Shown here piece after piece: positions 16,772-24,399 of a DNA stretch of 25,031 nt. Position 1 is the first letter of the stretch. The number at the start of each line of letters is the position of its first letter. Origin of the DNA: Desulfobulbaceae bacterium UBA2262. Lineage in GTDB: Bacteria; Desulfobacterota; Desulfobulbia; Desulfobulbales; Desulfurivibrionaceae. A program made the position numbers and the translations under genes. The stretch covers positions 1 through 25,031 of the forward strand of contig DDXK01000063.1 in the NCBI GenBank assembly GCA_002347185.1. The letters run 5' to 3'. The notes beneath the pieces are model-generated. The model saw nothing but the letters and a program-made list of their open reading frames with translations. It was not told where the DNA came from and did not search any database.

Positions 16772-17522
16772 GGCCGCAATGCCCTCCTTCCGAACAGCGG
16801 TGGTCGTGGCGGATCATCCGGATGTCGCCGCCGTACATGTTGCGGATCAGCTCGCCGGTCAGCTCGCTGGTGGGGTGGATCACCACCTGGCGGTTGACGC
16901 AGGCGATGCTTTTGAAAAATGAGGAGGCAAAGCCCACGTCGTGGGTCACCAGCAGCACGGTAAGCCGTTTGTTCAGTTTTTCCAGCGTCTCAAAGAGATG
17001 TTCCTCCGAGGCGGCGTCGATGTTGGCTGTCGGTTCGTCCAGAAGCAGCAGCCGGCCTGCCGAGGCCAGAGCCCTGGCGATGAGCACCCGCTGCCGCTGG
17101 CCCCCGGAGATCTCGGCGAAAAGACGGCCGGAAAGATCAGCGAGCCCCATCTCCTCAAGAGCGGCGCGGGCGGCCTCCCGGTCGCTTTTGGCGTAGGAGA
17201 GGCAGCAGAGCCGGTCCAGGCGGCCCATGAGGACCACATCGAGCACCGTCACCGGAAATTGCGGATCGTAGCGGGCGTATTGCGGCACATAGCCCACGTT
17301 CAGGCGCGCTTTCTCCGGCCTTTCGCCGAAGATGCGGATCTCGCCGCGCTCAGGGGCAAGCAGGCCGAGGAGCAGTTTGAGCAGGGTGGTTTTGCCCCCG
17401 CCGTTGGGGCCGACGATGCAGAGGGATTCGCCCGCCTTGATCGTCAGGGAGACCTTTTCCAGGATCGGCGCGCCATTGTATGAGAAATCAAGGTCCCTGA
17501 TGACCACGGCATCCTGGTTCAT
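16758..17522 (-). CDS. znuC: Zinc/manganese ABC transporter ATPase (ZnuC type)
   Basis: Cytoplasmic ABC ATPase (254 aa). Walker A is GPNGGGKT (38-45), the Q-loop Q81, the signature ISGGQRQR (138-145, Ile in place of the usual Leu), Walker B LLLLDEP (D162, E163) and the switch H194. The last 16 residues carry HDHRC-EGGHCGHG, an unusual His/Cys tail that could bind metal. Starts overlap: ATGA with znuA upstream and 14 bases with znuB downstream. It drives uptake through ZnuB of metal delivered by ZnuA. Confidence 0.9.
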   Translation of the reverse strand: MNQDAVVIRDLDFSYNGAPILEKVSLTIKAGESLCIVGPNGGGKTTLLKLLLGLLAPERGEIRIFGERPEKARLNVGYVPQYARYDPQFPVTVLDVVLMGRLDRLCCLSYAKSDREAARAALEEMGLADLSGRLFAEISGGQRQRVLIARALASAGRLLLLDEPTANIDAASEEHLFETLEKLNKRLTVLLVTHDVGFASSFFKSIACVNRQVVIHPTSELTGELIRNMYGGDIRMIRHDHRCSEGGHCGHGIS

Positions 17523-18433
17523 AATGGCGTTTTCCTTGTTTTTTCATCCAGAGCCCTGGCTATCTCGCCGGCCATGGTCAGGAGGTTGGCCAGGACATCG
17601 GGGCGCATGGGGTCGATGGCCACCACCGCTCCGTTGATGGCCCTGGCGATGGCCTGGGCGTTTCTGGTTTCGAACTGGGGCTGGACAAAGATGATTTTCA
17701 CCCCCTCCTTTCTCGCCTCTTCGATGAGGGCGGCGAGCTGTCGTGGCGAGGGGGATTTGCCGCCGGTCTCCACGGCCTTCTGACGCAAGCCGTATTCCCG
17801 GGCAAAGTAGCCGAAGGCGGGATGGAAGACGTAGAAGGTGCGGCCGGCATGGGGGGCGAGCAGGGTTCGCAGCCGGGCGTCAACCTCCCTGAGCTCCGCC
17901 TTGAGGGCGGCGAGATTTCCGCGATAGGCATCCTGATTGCCGGGATCCCGCGCGCAGAGGGCGGCGGCGATGTTTTCGGCCATGAGCGCCAGCCCGGAGG
18001 GAGCGAGCCAGACATGGGGGTCGAGCGCCTCCTCGTGCCCGTGCCCATGACGGTCGTCGCTCAGGAGCTTTGCGATGCCGGCGCTGCTGTCGACCAGGGC
18101 CAGATGCCCACTGCCGCCGATCTTCTCGGCAAGGGCGCGTTCAAAGGGCAGGCCGCTGGTGAAGTATATGGCGGCCCGGGCCAGCTCCTGCACCTGGCGC
18201 GGCTTCGGTTCGAAGGTGTGGGGATCCTGGCCGGCCGTGAGCAGCGTCTGACAGCGGACCTGCGGGCCGCCGAGACGGGAAACGATGGCCGCTTGGGGGG
18301 GGAGGCTGGCGAAGACTTCGAGCCTCGCCTGGCTGGCGCTGGCGGCGGCCGAGAGGGGGAGCAGCCCGGTGAGCGCCAGGAGCAGGAGGGCCAGCAGGAG
18401 TCGCCCTGGCGACGGCTGATTCAGTGCAGGCAT
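17519..18433 (-). CDS. znuA: Zinc ABC transporter substrate-binding protein (ZnuA type)
   Basis: Periplasmic cluster A-I metal-binding protein (304 aa). A signal peptide spans about residues 1-36 (hydrophobic LLLALLLLALTGLLPLSAA, Ala-x-Ala exit). Likely metal ligands are H72 (DPHTFEPKP), H140 (DPHVWLAP), H204 (VFHPAFGYF) and D274 (IDPMRPD). A short His loop, DRHGHGH (127-133), lies just before the second ligand, as in zinc-specific ZnuA proteins. The start is ATG 18433, with GGAGGGG upstream; a longer frame to 18484 would begin inside the upstream gene. The gene start overlaps the regulator end by 13 bases. Confidence 0.88.
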   Translation of the reverse strand: MPALNQPSPGRLLLALLLLALTGLLPLSAAASASQARLEVFASLPPQAAIVSRLGGPQVRCQTLLTAGQDPHTFEPKPRQVQELARAAIYFTSGLPFERALAEKIGGSGHLALVDSSAGIAKLLSDDRHGHGHEEALDPHVWLAPSGLALMAENIAAALCARDPGNQDAYRGNLAALKAELREVDARLRTLLAPHAGRTFYVFHPAFGYFAREYGLRQKAVETGGKSPSPRQLAALIEEARKEGVKIIFVQPQFETRNAQAIARAINGAVVAIDPMRPDVLANLLTMAGEIARALDEKTRKTPL

Positions 18434-18696
18434 TTCCCCTCCCCTGCCTCGCAGACCAGATGGACGGCGTTGCATTTTTGGCATCTTTCCAGGGAGTGGG
18501 TGGCCAGAAACCTTGCCCAGTGCTGCTGCTGCTCCTCGCTGAGGATGCCGGTGCCCTGGCAGAGGGGGCAGCCGTTTTCAAGGGCATGGAGCACGGCCTT
18601 CCTGATGAACTCCGAACGGTTCGGCACCTGTTTCAGGGCCTCGGCAAGCGCCTCGTCCACCTTGAAGGTCATGGTTTCCTGTTTCTTCGCGCGCAT
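18421..18696 (-). CDS. Ribbon-helix-helix protein with Cys-rich tail, putative metal regulator of znuABC
   Basis: A 91-aa protein. Residues about 7-40 fit the ribbon-helix-helix (CopG/MetJ) DNA-binding fold: strand ETMTFKVDEAL, helix ALAEALKQV, turn PNRSEF, helix IRKAVLHAL. The rest carries two C-x2-C pairs (C43/C46, C72/C75), C82 and C89, plus H59, H67, H79 and H91, a metal-binding arrangement. The layout recalls NikR, an RHH domain joined to a metal sensor, but the tail is not the NikR ACT-like domain. AAAGGAGG precedes the ATG. It is first in the znuABC operon. Repressor function is inferred; no such regulator of zinc uptake is known to me. Confidence 0.75.
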   Translation of the reverse strand: MRAKKQETMTFKVDEALAEALKQVPNRSEFIRKAVLHALENGCPLCQGTGILSEEQQQHWARFLATHSLERCQKCNAVHLVCEAGEGKCLH

Positions 18697-18760
18697 GGGC
18701 CTCCTTTTTTTCGGGTTTTACGCCGCCAGGGCAAGATGCGAGCGATGGCGGGCTTCTTTT

Positions 18761-18785
18761 AGTCGACTGTATTACAAAGTATTAC
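18761..18785. promoter_or_regulatory. Candidate operator: tandem GTATTAC repeat beside a palindrome
   Basis: GTATTAC occurs at 18769-18775 and again at 18779-18785, an exact 10-bp period. An AGTCGACT palindrome adjoins it at 18761-18768. The site is 65-90 bases upstream of the RHH gene and within the divergent region to tatA. Tandem half-sites one helical turn apart are a usual binding mode for RHH proteins. Binding is inferred. Confidence 0.45.
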
Positions 18786-18974
18786 TTTTGGCAAAGGGAA
18801 TCTGCGCTTCCCGGCGCTCCGGCGCGACCTCCCTCCGCGCCAGCAGGGGCGGAAATGAAAAGTGGTTTGCTTCCCGGTTCGTTTTGTTGTACATATATTT
18901 TTTGTTCCAGCGCTGTGTGCTGCGATCCGCCGCCGTGCGGAGAGCGTTTGCGAAATTTTCCCAGGGAGAGCATC

Positions 18975-19169
18975 ATGTTTGGACTTGGAATGCCGGAGCT
19001 CATTGTGATTCTGGTGATCATCGTGATCATCTTCGGCGCGGGCAAGCTGCCCGAGATCGGTTCCGGAATCGGGCAGGGGATCAAGAACTTCAAGAAAGCC
19101 ACGAAAGACGAGGCGAAGCAGGAAAAGATCGAGGAAAAAAAGGATGACGGGGCCTCGGGGGCCGCGTGA
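18975..19169 (+). CDS. tatA: Twin-arginine translocase subunit TatA (first copy)
   Basis: A 64-aa protein with the TatA layout: a short periplasmic N terminus, one membrane helix (about 6-20), then the FGAGKLPEIGSGIGQGIKNF hinge and amphipathic helix, then a charged tail. TatA oligomers form the pore-like element of the Tat translocase that exports folded proteins. AGGGAGAG precedes ATG 18975. The next gene begins 56 bases on, and they are probably cotranscribed. Residue 8 is Glu, a feature seen in TatB and in many TatA proteins, so the copy is not assigned on that alone. Confidence 0.92.
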   Translation: MFGLGMPELIVILVIIVIIFGAGKLPEIGSGIGQGIKNFKKATKDEAKQEKIEEKKDDGASGAA

Positions 19170-19225
19170 TTTTCTGGATTGGGAACGGTTCCCGGGCGTA
19201 AGCGCGGGAAAAAGGAGGTTTGACT

Positions 19226-19477
19226 ATGTTTGGCTTGGGCACCCCGGAGTTGATCGTGATTTTAGGCATCGCCTTTCTGGTTTTCGGCGGGAAAAGGCTT
19301 CCCGAGCTCGGCTCAGGACTCGGCAAGGCGATAACCTCCTTCAGGAAGGGGCTCCGTGATGTCGAGGACACCGGCAAGAACCTGGTGGAGGAAAATATCC
19401 CCGGCGTCAAGGAGGTTGCCTCCCTGCGTCAGGAGGTGGACAAGGTGAAGGAGCTGGGGAGCGTTCTCGGCAAATAG
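19226..19477 (+). CDS. TatA/TatB-family protein (second copy)
   Basis: An 83-aa protein nearly identical in its N terminus to the preceding TatA (MFGLGTPELIVIL), with a FGGKRLPELGSGLGKAI hinge. The tail is longer and charged, with VASLRQEVDKVKEL as a probable coiled coil. It could be a second TatA or fill the TatB role, since no separate tatB is in the window. ATG 19226 has AAGGAGG 7 bases upstream, which favours it over an in-frame TTG at 19220. The gene ends 27 bases before a strong terminator. Confidence 0.85.
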   Translation: MFGLGTPELIVILGIAFLVFGGKRLPELGSGLGKAITSFRKGLRDVEDTGKNLVEENIPGVKEVASLRQEVDKVKELGSVLGK

Positions 19478-19504
19478 GCTGCCCGGAAAGAGGGGCGGGC
19501 TACG

Positions 19505-19541
19505 GGCAGGCGGATCGCGATGATCCCCTGCCTTTTTTTTT
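19505..19541 (+). terminator. Rho-independent terminator after the tatA pair
   Basis: A GC-rich stem (GGCAGG-C-GGATC at 19505-19516 against GATCC-CCTGCC at 19522-19532, one bulged C) with a 5-base loop is followed by nine T (19533-19541). Confidence 0.9.
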
Positions 19542-19559
19542 GTCCTTGCGCCAACTTGA

Positions 19560-19589
19560 TTGTCATGCCTGCGAAAATATATGTAGAAT
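19560..19589 (+). promoter_or_regulatory. Promoter of the WD40-Sel1 gene
   Basis: TTGTCA (19560-19565) and TAGAAT (19584-19589), each five of six to consensus, are separated by 18 bases. They lie after the tat terminator and about 100 bases before the WD40-Sel1 ATG. Confidence 0.6.
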
Positions 19590-19694
19590 ATAAACAGGTT
19601 GTCTGCGGTTGTCCCCTCGGGCGTCGCGGACGCGAGCGTTCCGCCCGCGACTGGAGGCGGAAAATGAGAGAGTCAAAGGAGCAGGGGAGGGAAA

Positions 19695-21638
19695 ATGACT
19701 GTGCTGCGGTGCGTTGCGCGTGTTCGGGAAAGGGGAGTGGGATGGGCGGGGCGTGGTTCCCTGGCCCTGGTGCTGGTGATTCTGCTTGCTGCCTTGCCGG
19801 CCTTGTCCCTGGCTGCCGGATCACCTGATCTGCTGAAGACCCTGCAGGGGCATCAGACAAATTTCATCAATACCGTTGCCTGTTCGCCCGATGGCCAGAA
19901 GATCGCCTCGGGCGACGATGAGGGCGGCATCCGGGTCTGGGAGCTCGCCACCGGCAAGCCTCTCATGAGTCTGGGCGAAGAGCTGCCCAGCATCAAATCC
20001 CTTGCCTTTTCCCCGGACGGCGAGGCCCTGGCCGCGGTCACCGGCGGAACAGGCCGTCGCGGCCATGCCCTGCTGGTCTGGGATCTGGCGACCGGCAAGC
20101 TTCTGCACGATCTGCGGGAGCACTCGCAGCGGATCAACGATCTGGCCTGGTCGCCGGATGGCAATCGTATTGCCACGGTGAGCAACGACAACACCCTGCG
20201 CATCTGGAATGTGAAGTACGGCACCCTGGAGAACACGGAAAAACTGAACAGGAACAACATACTTGCCGTGGCCTGGTCGCCGGACGGCAAGAAAATCGTT
20301 TCCACCGAGAGTCTGGATGGCGTCATTCAGATCTGGGACGCGGTAAACGTCCGCCATGCCAACTCGTTCAAGGGGCATGCCGACTGGGTGCTCAGCGTGG
20401 CGTTTTCCCCGGATGGGAAGGAGTTTGTTACCGGCAGCCGGGACGGCTCGGTGCATGTCTGGGACAGCGCCACCGGCAAGCAGGTGAAGGTTTTGCGCGA
20501 GACTGAGCTCGATGCCGTCAATGGCGTGGTCTATACCCCCGATGGCAAGCATCTCCTCGCCGCCACCCAGAGCCAGCTGGTTCTCGTCTGGCGGTTGCCC
20601 GACGGCAAGCTCGTGAATTTCTACGAAGGGCATCAGCTCCCGCTCACCGATCTCGCCCTGACGCCCTCCGGAAGCAACCTGGTCACCGTCGGGCTGGACG
20701 GCACGGTGCGGATCTGGAACGGCCCTGGTCAGGGGGGGGCAGAGTCCCTTCTCGCCCAGGCTTTGAAGTTTGAGAACGGCACCGATCCCATGAACAAGGA
20801 TGCCGCCGAGGCGGCGAAGCTCTACCGGCAACTGGCGGAAAAGGGGCAGGCCGAGGCGCAGTTCAGGCTGGGCCTGCTCTACAGCCAGGGCGCGGGTGTG
20901 GAGCAGAGCAGGGAGGAGGCGGAAAAGTGGTGGACCCTGGCCGCGGAGCAGGGCAACGCCGAGGCCAGGGCCCAGCTGCGGGGGGGGCGGGAGGTGGTGG
21001 CCAGGGCGGCCGAACCGGCCCCTGCGCCGCAGCCGGAGGCCGCCCTGGTGGCAGTCGAGGAACCGAAGCCCGAGCCCAAGCCCGAGCCAAAGGCTGAAGC
21101 GAAGGCTGAGCCGAAGCCTGAACCGAAGCCTGAACCGGCTGTCGTGCAAACCATCGTCCCGGAGGAGAAGAAGAGCAAAGTTGCCGCCGCCCCGGCCCCA
21201 GCTTCCGCTCCGGAGAAGCCGGTGCAGGTCGCCAAGGTCGCGCCGCCGCCCCCCGCGCCGCCGGAGGTGAAGAAAGACAAGGAAGCCCTCTTCCTCGACG
21301 GGATAAAGTCCTACAAGGGCGAGGGGGTGGCGAAGGATTATGCCCAGGCCTTCAAGCTCTTCACCCAGGCCGCCGAGCAAGGGCATGTCAAGGCCCAGTA
21401 CCGCCTGGGCTTCATGTACAGCCTCGGCAAGGGGGTTAAGAAGGACGACCGGCAGGCCGTGGCCTGGTGGCTGAAGGCGGCCGGGCAGAACGATGCCGAG
21501 GCCCAGTACTACCTTGGCTACATGCACGAAATCGGGGCCGGGGTGACGCAGGATCTTGCCGCTGCCAAGCAGTGGTACCAGAAGGCCGCCGACAACGGCA
21601 ATATCAATGCCGTGCAGAGCCTGAAGATGCTGCCCTGA
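19695..21638 (+). CDS. Exported WD40 beta-propeller fused to Sel1-like repeats
   Basis: A 647-aa protein. A signal peptide with a basic start and hydrophobic core (about 20-41) suggests export. Seven WD40 repeats (about residues 50-343), each with SPDG and a W-D/E/N turn, form a complete seven-bladed propeller. A first Sel1 array (about 365-430, YRQLAEKGQAEAQFRLGLLY) follows. A proline-, lysine- and glutamate-rich linker (about 440-525, repeated EPKP units) separates it from a second Sel1 array (about 545-647). Both domain types mediate protein-protein contact, so the protein is likely a scaffold; no enzyme domain is seen. GGGAGGG precedes the ATG. The architecture is one I do not recognise as a named family. 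Confidence 0.85.
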   Translation: MTVLRCVARVRERGVGWAGRGSLALVLVILLAALPALSLAAGSPDLLKTLQGHQTNFINTVACSPDGQKIASGDDEGGIRVWELATGKPLMSLGEELPSIKSLAFSPDGEALAAVTGGTGRRGHALLVWDLATGKLLHDLREHSQRINDLAWSPDGNRIATVSNDNTLRIWNVKYGTLENTEKLNRNNILAVAWSPDGKKIVSTESLDGVIQIWDAVNVRHANSFKGHADWVLSVAFSPDGKEFVTGSRDGSVHVWDSATGKQVKVLRETELDAVNGVVYTPDGKHLLAATQSQLVLVWRLPDGKLVNFYEGHQLPLTDLALTPSGSNLVTVGLDGTVRIWNGPGQGGAESLLAQALKFENGTDPMNKDAAEAAKLYRQLAEKGQAEAQFRLGLLYSQGAGVEQSREEAEKWWTLAAEQGNAEARAQLRGGREVVARAAEPAPAPQPEAALVAVEEPKPEPKPEPKAEAKAEPKPEPKPEPAVVQTIVPEEKKSKVAAAPAPASAPEKPVQVAKVAPPPPAPPEVKKDKEALFLDGIKSYKGEGVAKDYAQAFKLFTQAAEQGHVKAQYRLGFMYSLGKGVKKDDRQAVAWWLKAAGQNDAEAQYYLGYMHEIGAGVTQDLAAAKQWYQKAADNGNINAVQSLKMLP

Positions 21639-21664
21639 TCAGGTTTGTTCTTCCCTGCATGAAC

Positions 21665-21696
21665 AAAAAAGGCGGAGCCGCGGCTCCGCCTTTTTT
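21665..21696. terminator. Bidirectional terminator between the WD40-Sel1 gene and the aldolase
   Basis: A perfect 20-bp palindrome (21671-21690, arms GGCGGAGCC) is flanked by six A on the left and six T on the right. It can stop the plus-strand WD40-Sel1 transcript and the minus-strand aldolase transcript. Confidence 0.92.
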
Positions 21697-21721
21697 GTAT
21701 ACGGGCTGAATCCGGTCCGGC

Positions 21722-23005
21722 TCAGTCGTCGAAATCCCCTGCCGGGCCTTTGTCGCCGCCCAGGGCTGCGGCCCGTTTGGCAATGAGTTCCCCACTCCAT
21801 TCGGCCGGGTTTTCGATGCGTCCCACCTTGGCTCCCAGGTCGTGGGAGCCCTTTTCCAGGATGGCGGCAACGGCCAGGGGCGCGGTGTCCTGGGCGTTGA
21901 AGACATTGACCAGCAGATTGTAGACAAACTCCTCAACCCGCCTGGCCATCCGCTCCCGGATCGGCTGCGGTTGCCCGAGCAGTTTGGGCTCGAAGGGAAG
22001 GTTCAGACTCTTGTAGTTGCCCTTTTTCCAGCCCTTGCCCTCGGCGTACTCCACCATCTGCCGCCACATCGCCTCGGTCACCCCGGCGTCCTTGACCTTG
22101 ATGAAGTTGCCGTCGGCGTCCAGGATGGCGTTGCCGTAGTCGTTCACCTCCAGGCCCCAGGAGATCATCTGCAGGGCGGTGGCGACATTGGCCTTGGTGG
22201 TCGCGGTTTTCGCGGCGATTTCCCGGAGCCGTTCCGAGCTGTTGCCCGAAGTGCCGTGCTGGGCGCCGGAAATTCTGTAGGGCGCGAGTTTGGCGTGGAT
22301 GTCGGCGGTGAGTTCCACCTGGATGCCCTGGCCGCTCTCCTCGATGCCGTGGGTCGTGCCGTTGTTCAGGGCGATCCAGTCCGGGAAGATGTTGTGGGCG
22401 TTGAGGCCCTGGATCAGAAAGAGCGCCTCCTCCGCGGAGGAAAGGCCTTGGTCCCCTTTGATCTCGCCGATCTCCGTTTCCAGGCCTGCCCAGGAGGGTA
22501 CGAACTGGGCCAGGGCCAGGTTGCTGAGCAGGTTCTTGTCGTCGGGCAGATGGGAGGCGTCGATGGCAATCGAGGTGATTCCCGCCTCGAAGATGGTGGG
22601 GATCTCCACCTTGGCAAAATCGAGATCCGACTCCTTCTTGATCCCGTAATGATCGGCATGGATGGCCACCGGCACGGTGATGCCGAGTTCGTTCATGGCC
22701 TGATCCACCTGCCGGGCCATGTTCCAGTAGTTCACCGGACAGTAGGCGTTGGCCCCGCCCTCGGAGCGGGCGATTTCGATGATGATCGCCGCATTGGCGC
22801 GCTGGGCCGCCATGAGGGCGCCGCGGATGATGAAGTTGTTGCGGCCGTTGGCGGCGATGGTCATGGCCTTGCCCTTGGCCATCAGGCCGCGGTCGATGAC
22901 CTTGCCGCTGACGATGAGCGCTCTGGAATTGGGAAAGAGCTTGACCACATTGGGTGGCCGGCCAACGGAAAGGGCCTGGTCAAAATCTGCCCGGGAGACG
23001 GACAT
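21722..23005 (-). CDS. Class II fructose-bisphosphate aldolase
   Basis: Zinc-dependent aldolase (427 aa, the longer class II type) cleaving fructose 1,6-bisphosphate to DHAP and glyceraldehyde 3-phosphate. The zinc motif HADHYG (H116, D118, H119) lies after VPVAI. Further signatures are ETEIGEIKGDQG and ISGAQHGTSG, which binds the DHAP phosphate. The N terminus has TIAANGRNNFIIRGALMAAQ, as in other class II enzymes. AAGGAGG is 7 bases before the ATG. The gene has its own probable promoter and ends at the shared terminator, so it is likely a monocistron. With gpmI it covers two glycolytic/gluconeogenic steps in the window. Confidence 0.93.
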   Translation of the reverse strand: MSVSRADFDQALSVGRPPNVVKLFPNSRALIVSGKVIDRGLMAKGKAMTIAANGRNNFIIRGALMAAQRANAAIIIEIARSEGGANAYCPVNYWNMARQVDQAMNELGITVPVAIHADHYGIKKESDLDFAKVEIPTIFEAGITSIAIDASHLPDDKNLLSNLALAQFVPSWAGLETEIGEIKGDQGLSSAEEALFLIQGLNAHNIFPDWIALNNGTTHGIEESGQGIQVELTADIHAKLAPYRISGAQHGTSGNSSERLREIAAKTATTKANVATALQMISWGLEVNDYGNAILDADGNFIKVKDAGVTEAMWRQMVEYAEGKGWKKGNYKSLNLPFEPKLLGQPQPIRERMARRVEEFVYNLLVNVFNAQDTAPLAVAAILEKGSHDLGAKVGRIENPAEWSGELIAKRAAALGGDKGPAGDFDD

Positions 23006-23051
23006 GGCGGAACCTCCTTCTTGTTGCTGAGACGTTTTTGCGCGTTTTGTT

Positions 23052-23080
23052 TTTATGGTGTGAATTCAAGGTGTTTGCAA
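23052..23080 (-). promoter_or_regulatory. Probable aldolase promoter
   Basis: On the minus strand TTGCAA (23080-23075) and CATAAA (23057-23052) are 17 bases apart, matching four of six bases each. The position fits a leader of about 40 bases. Confidence 0.45.
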
Positions 23081-23085
23081 AAATA

Positions 23086-24399
23086 CTATACCGGGAACCC
23101 TTCAGGCCGCAAGGGTTTTTCCTCGCCAGGGCCGGATTGCCCGCGCTTCTCCCGGACCCGCAGCATGAGCAGGCCGCCGGCCGCGAAAAAAAGAAGCACA
23201 GTGGCCATGCCGGCCCGCTGGCTGTGCCAGTGGGCGGTGGCCCAGCCGAGGAGCAGGGGGCCGAGGAAGGAGGTGAGCTTGCCCGAGAGGGTGAAGAGGC
23301 CGAAAAATTCGGCGCGTTGGCTCTTCGGGGTGAGCCGGGCCATGAGCGAGCGGCTGGCCGACTGGTTGGGGCCGGTGAAAAAGCCGATGACGCAGGCGGC
23401 GAGCCAGAAAAGGGTCCGGTCGTGGGTGAGTACCGCCAGCAGGCTCGCACCCCCTAGGCCGACAAGGCTTGCCAGTATGATGGCCTTGCCGCCGAGGCGG
23501 TCATCCGCCTTGCCCAGGAGAAAGGCGCCGAGACCGGCGGCGACGTTGAGGACGATGCCGAAAACGAGCACTTCGGAAAAAGCCATCCCAAAAACCCCGG
23601 CCGCGTAGATGCCGCCAAAGGCGATGATTGTCACCAGCCCGTCGTTGTAGAGCAGGTGGGCGAGGAGGAATCTGGCAACCTCCGGGCAGCGGCGCAGGTC
23701 GGCGAGGGTCTGCCGCGGGCCGGCAAGAAGAGCGGCCCCGGTTCTGCTGTCCCTTGCGGGCCTCTCTGCCGGGGCGAGGAAGAAGAGCGGCAGGCTGAAG
23801 AGGAGAAACCAGATCGCCACCAGCAGGTTGCTGGCCCGGGAGGGAAACCCTTCCGCCATGGGCAGGCGCAGGAGTGGCGCCTCGCCGATCAGGAGCAGCC
23901 CGGCCAGGCTCAGGCAGCAGAGGCCACCGAGATAGCCCAGGCCCCACCCATGGCCGGAGATGGTTCCGAGTCGTGCCGGCGGGGCCACTTCCGGCAGCAG
24001 GGCGTTGTAAAAGACGATTCCCAGCTCGAAGGCGACATTGGCGACGATGAAGAGCCCGAGGGCGAGCAGGGCGGCATGGGGCAGGCTGGGCGGGATGAAG
24101 GCGAGCAGGGCGGTGGCGGTGATGCAGAGCAGGGTGGACTGGATCAAGTAGCTGCGCCGCCTGCCCAGGCGATCCGCCGCCGCGCCCAGCAAGGGGGCGA
24201 GCAGGGCGATGACGAGGGCGCTGCCGGTCACGCCCCGCGCCCAGAGGGCGGTGCCGGTGGCGGGATCGGGGGCCATCGCCTGGCTGAACCAGGGGGCGTA
24301 GACAAAGGTCACCACCAGGGTGGTGAAGGCGGAGTTGGCCCAGTCATAGAGGCACCAGGCGAAGATCCGTTTCTTTTTCGGGTCGGGCGCCGGATTCAT
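23086..24399 (-). CDS. UMF1/Atg22-like MFS transporter
   Basis: A 437-aa major-facilitator protein with about 12 hydrophobic segments. The N-terminal AWCLYDWANSAFTTLVVTFVYAPWF is the signature of the UMF1 family, which is related to yeast vacuolar Atg22. The MFS loop DRLGRRRSYLI lies between helices 2 and 3. The substrate is unknown in bacteria. Its ATG overlaps the end of the phosphatidyltransferase gene (4 bases), so the two are coupled. A lipid- or amino-acid-related export role is possible; only the coupling is seen. Confidence 0.88.
   Translation of the reverse strand: MNPAPDPKKKRIFAWCLYDWANSAFTTLVVTFVYAPWFSQAMAPDPATGTALWARGVTGSALVIALLAPLLGAAADRLGRRRSYLIQSTLLCITATALLAFIPPSLPHAALLALGLFIVANVAFELGIVFYNALLPEVAPPARLGTISGHGWGLGYLGGLCCLSLAGLLLIGEAPLLRLPMAEGFPSRASNLLVAIWFLLFSLPLFFLAPAERPARDSRTGAALLAGPRQTLADLRRCPEVARFLLAHLLYNDGLVTIIAFGGIYAAGVFGMAFSEVLVFGIVLNVAAGLGAFLLGKADDRLGGKAIILASLVGLGGASLLAVLTHDRTLFWLAACVIGFFTGPNQSASRSLMARLTPKSQRAEFFGLFTLSGKLTSFLGPLLLGWATAHWHSQRAGMATVLLFFAAGGLLMLRVREKRGQSGPGEEKPLRPEGFPV

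Noticed and set aside
18434..18484. Longer znuA start
   Set aside because: It would precede the signal peptide with arginine-rich residues and lie deep in the regulator gene; the ATG at 18433 has a good Shine-Dalgarno.
21060..21140. Short tandem repeats that could suggest a CRISPR or satellite
   Set aside because: They lie in frame inside the WD40-Sel1 gene and encode EPKP units with no spacers.
19821..21527. Open frame of 568 codons on the minus strand
   Set aside because: It is antisense to the WD40-Sel1 gene and reads as low-complexity Leu/Arg/Gly sequence.
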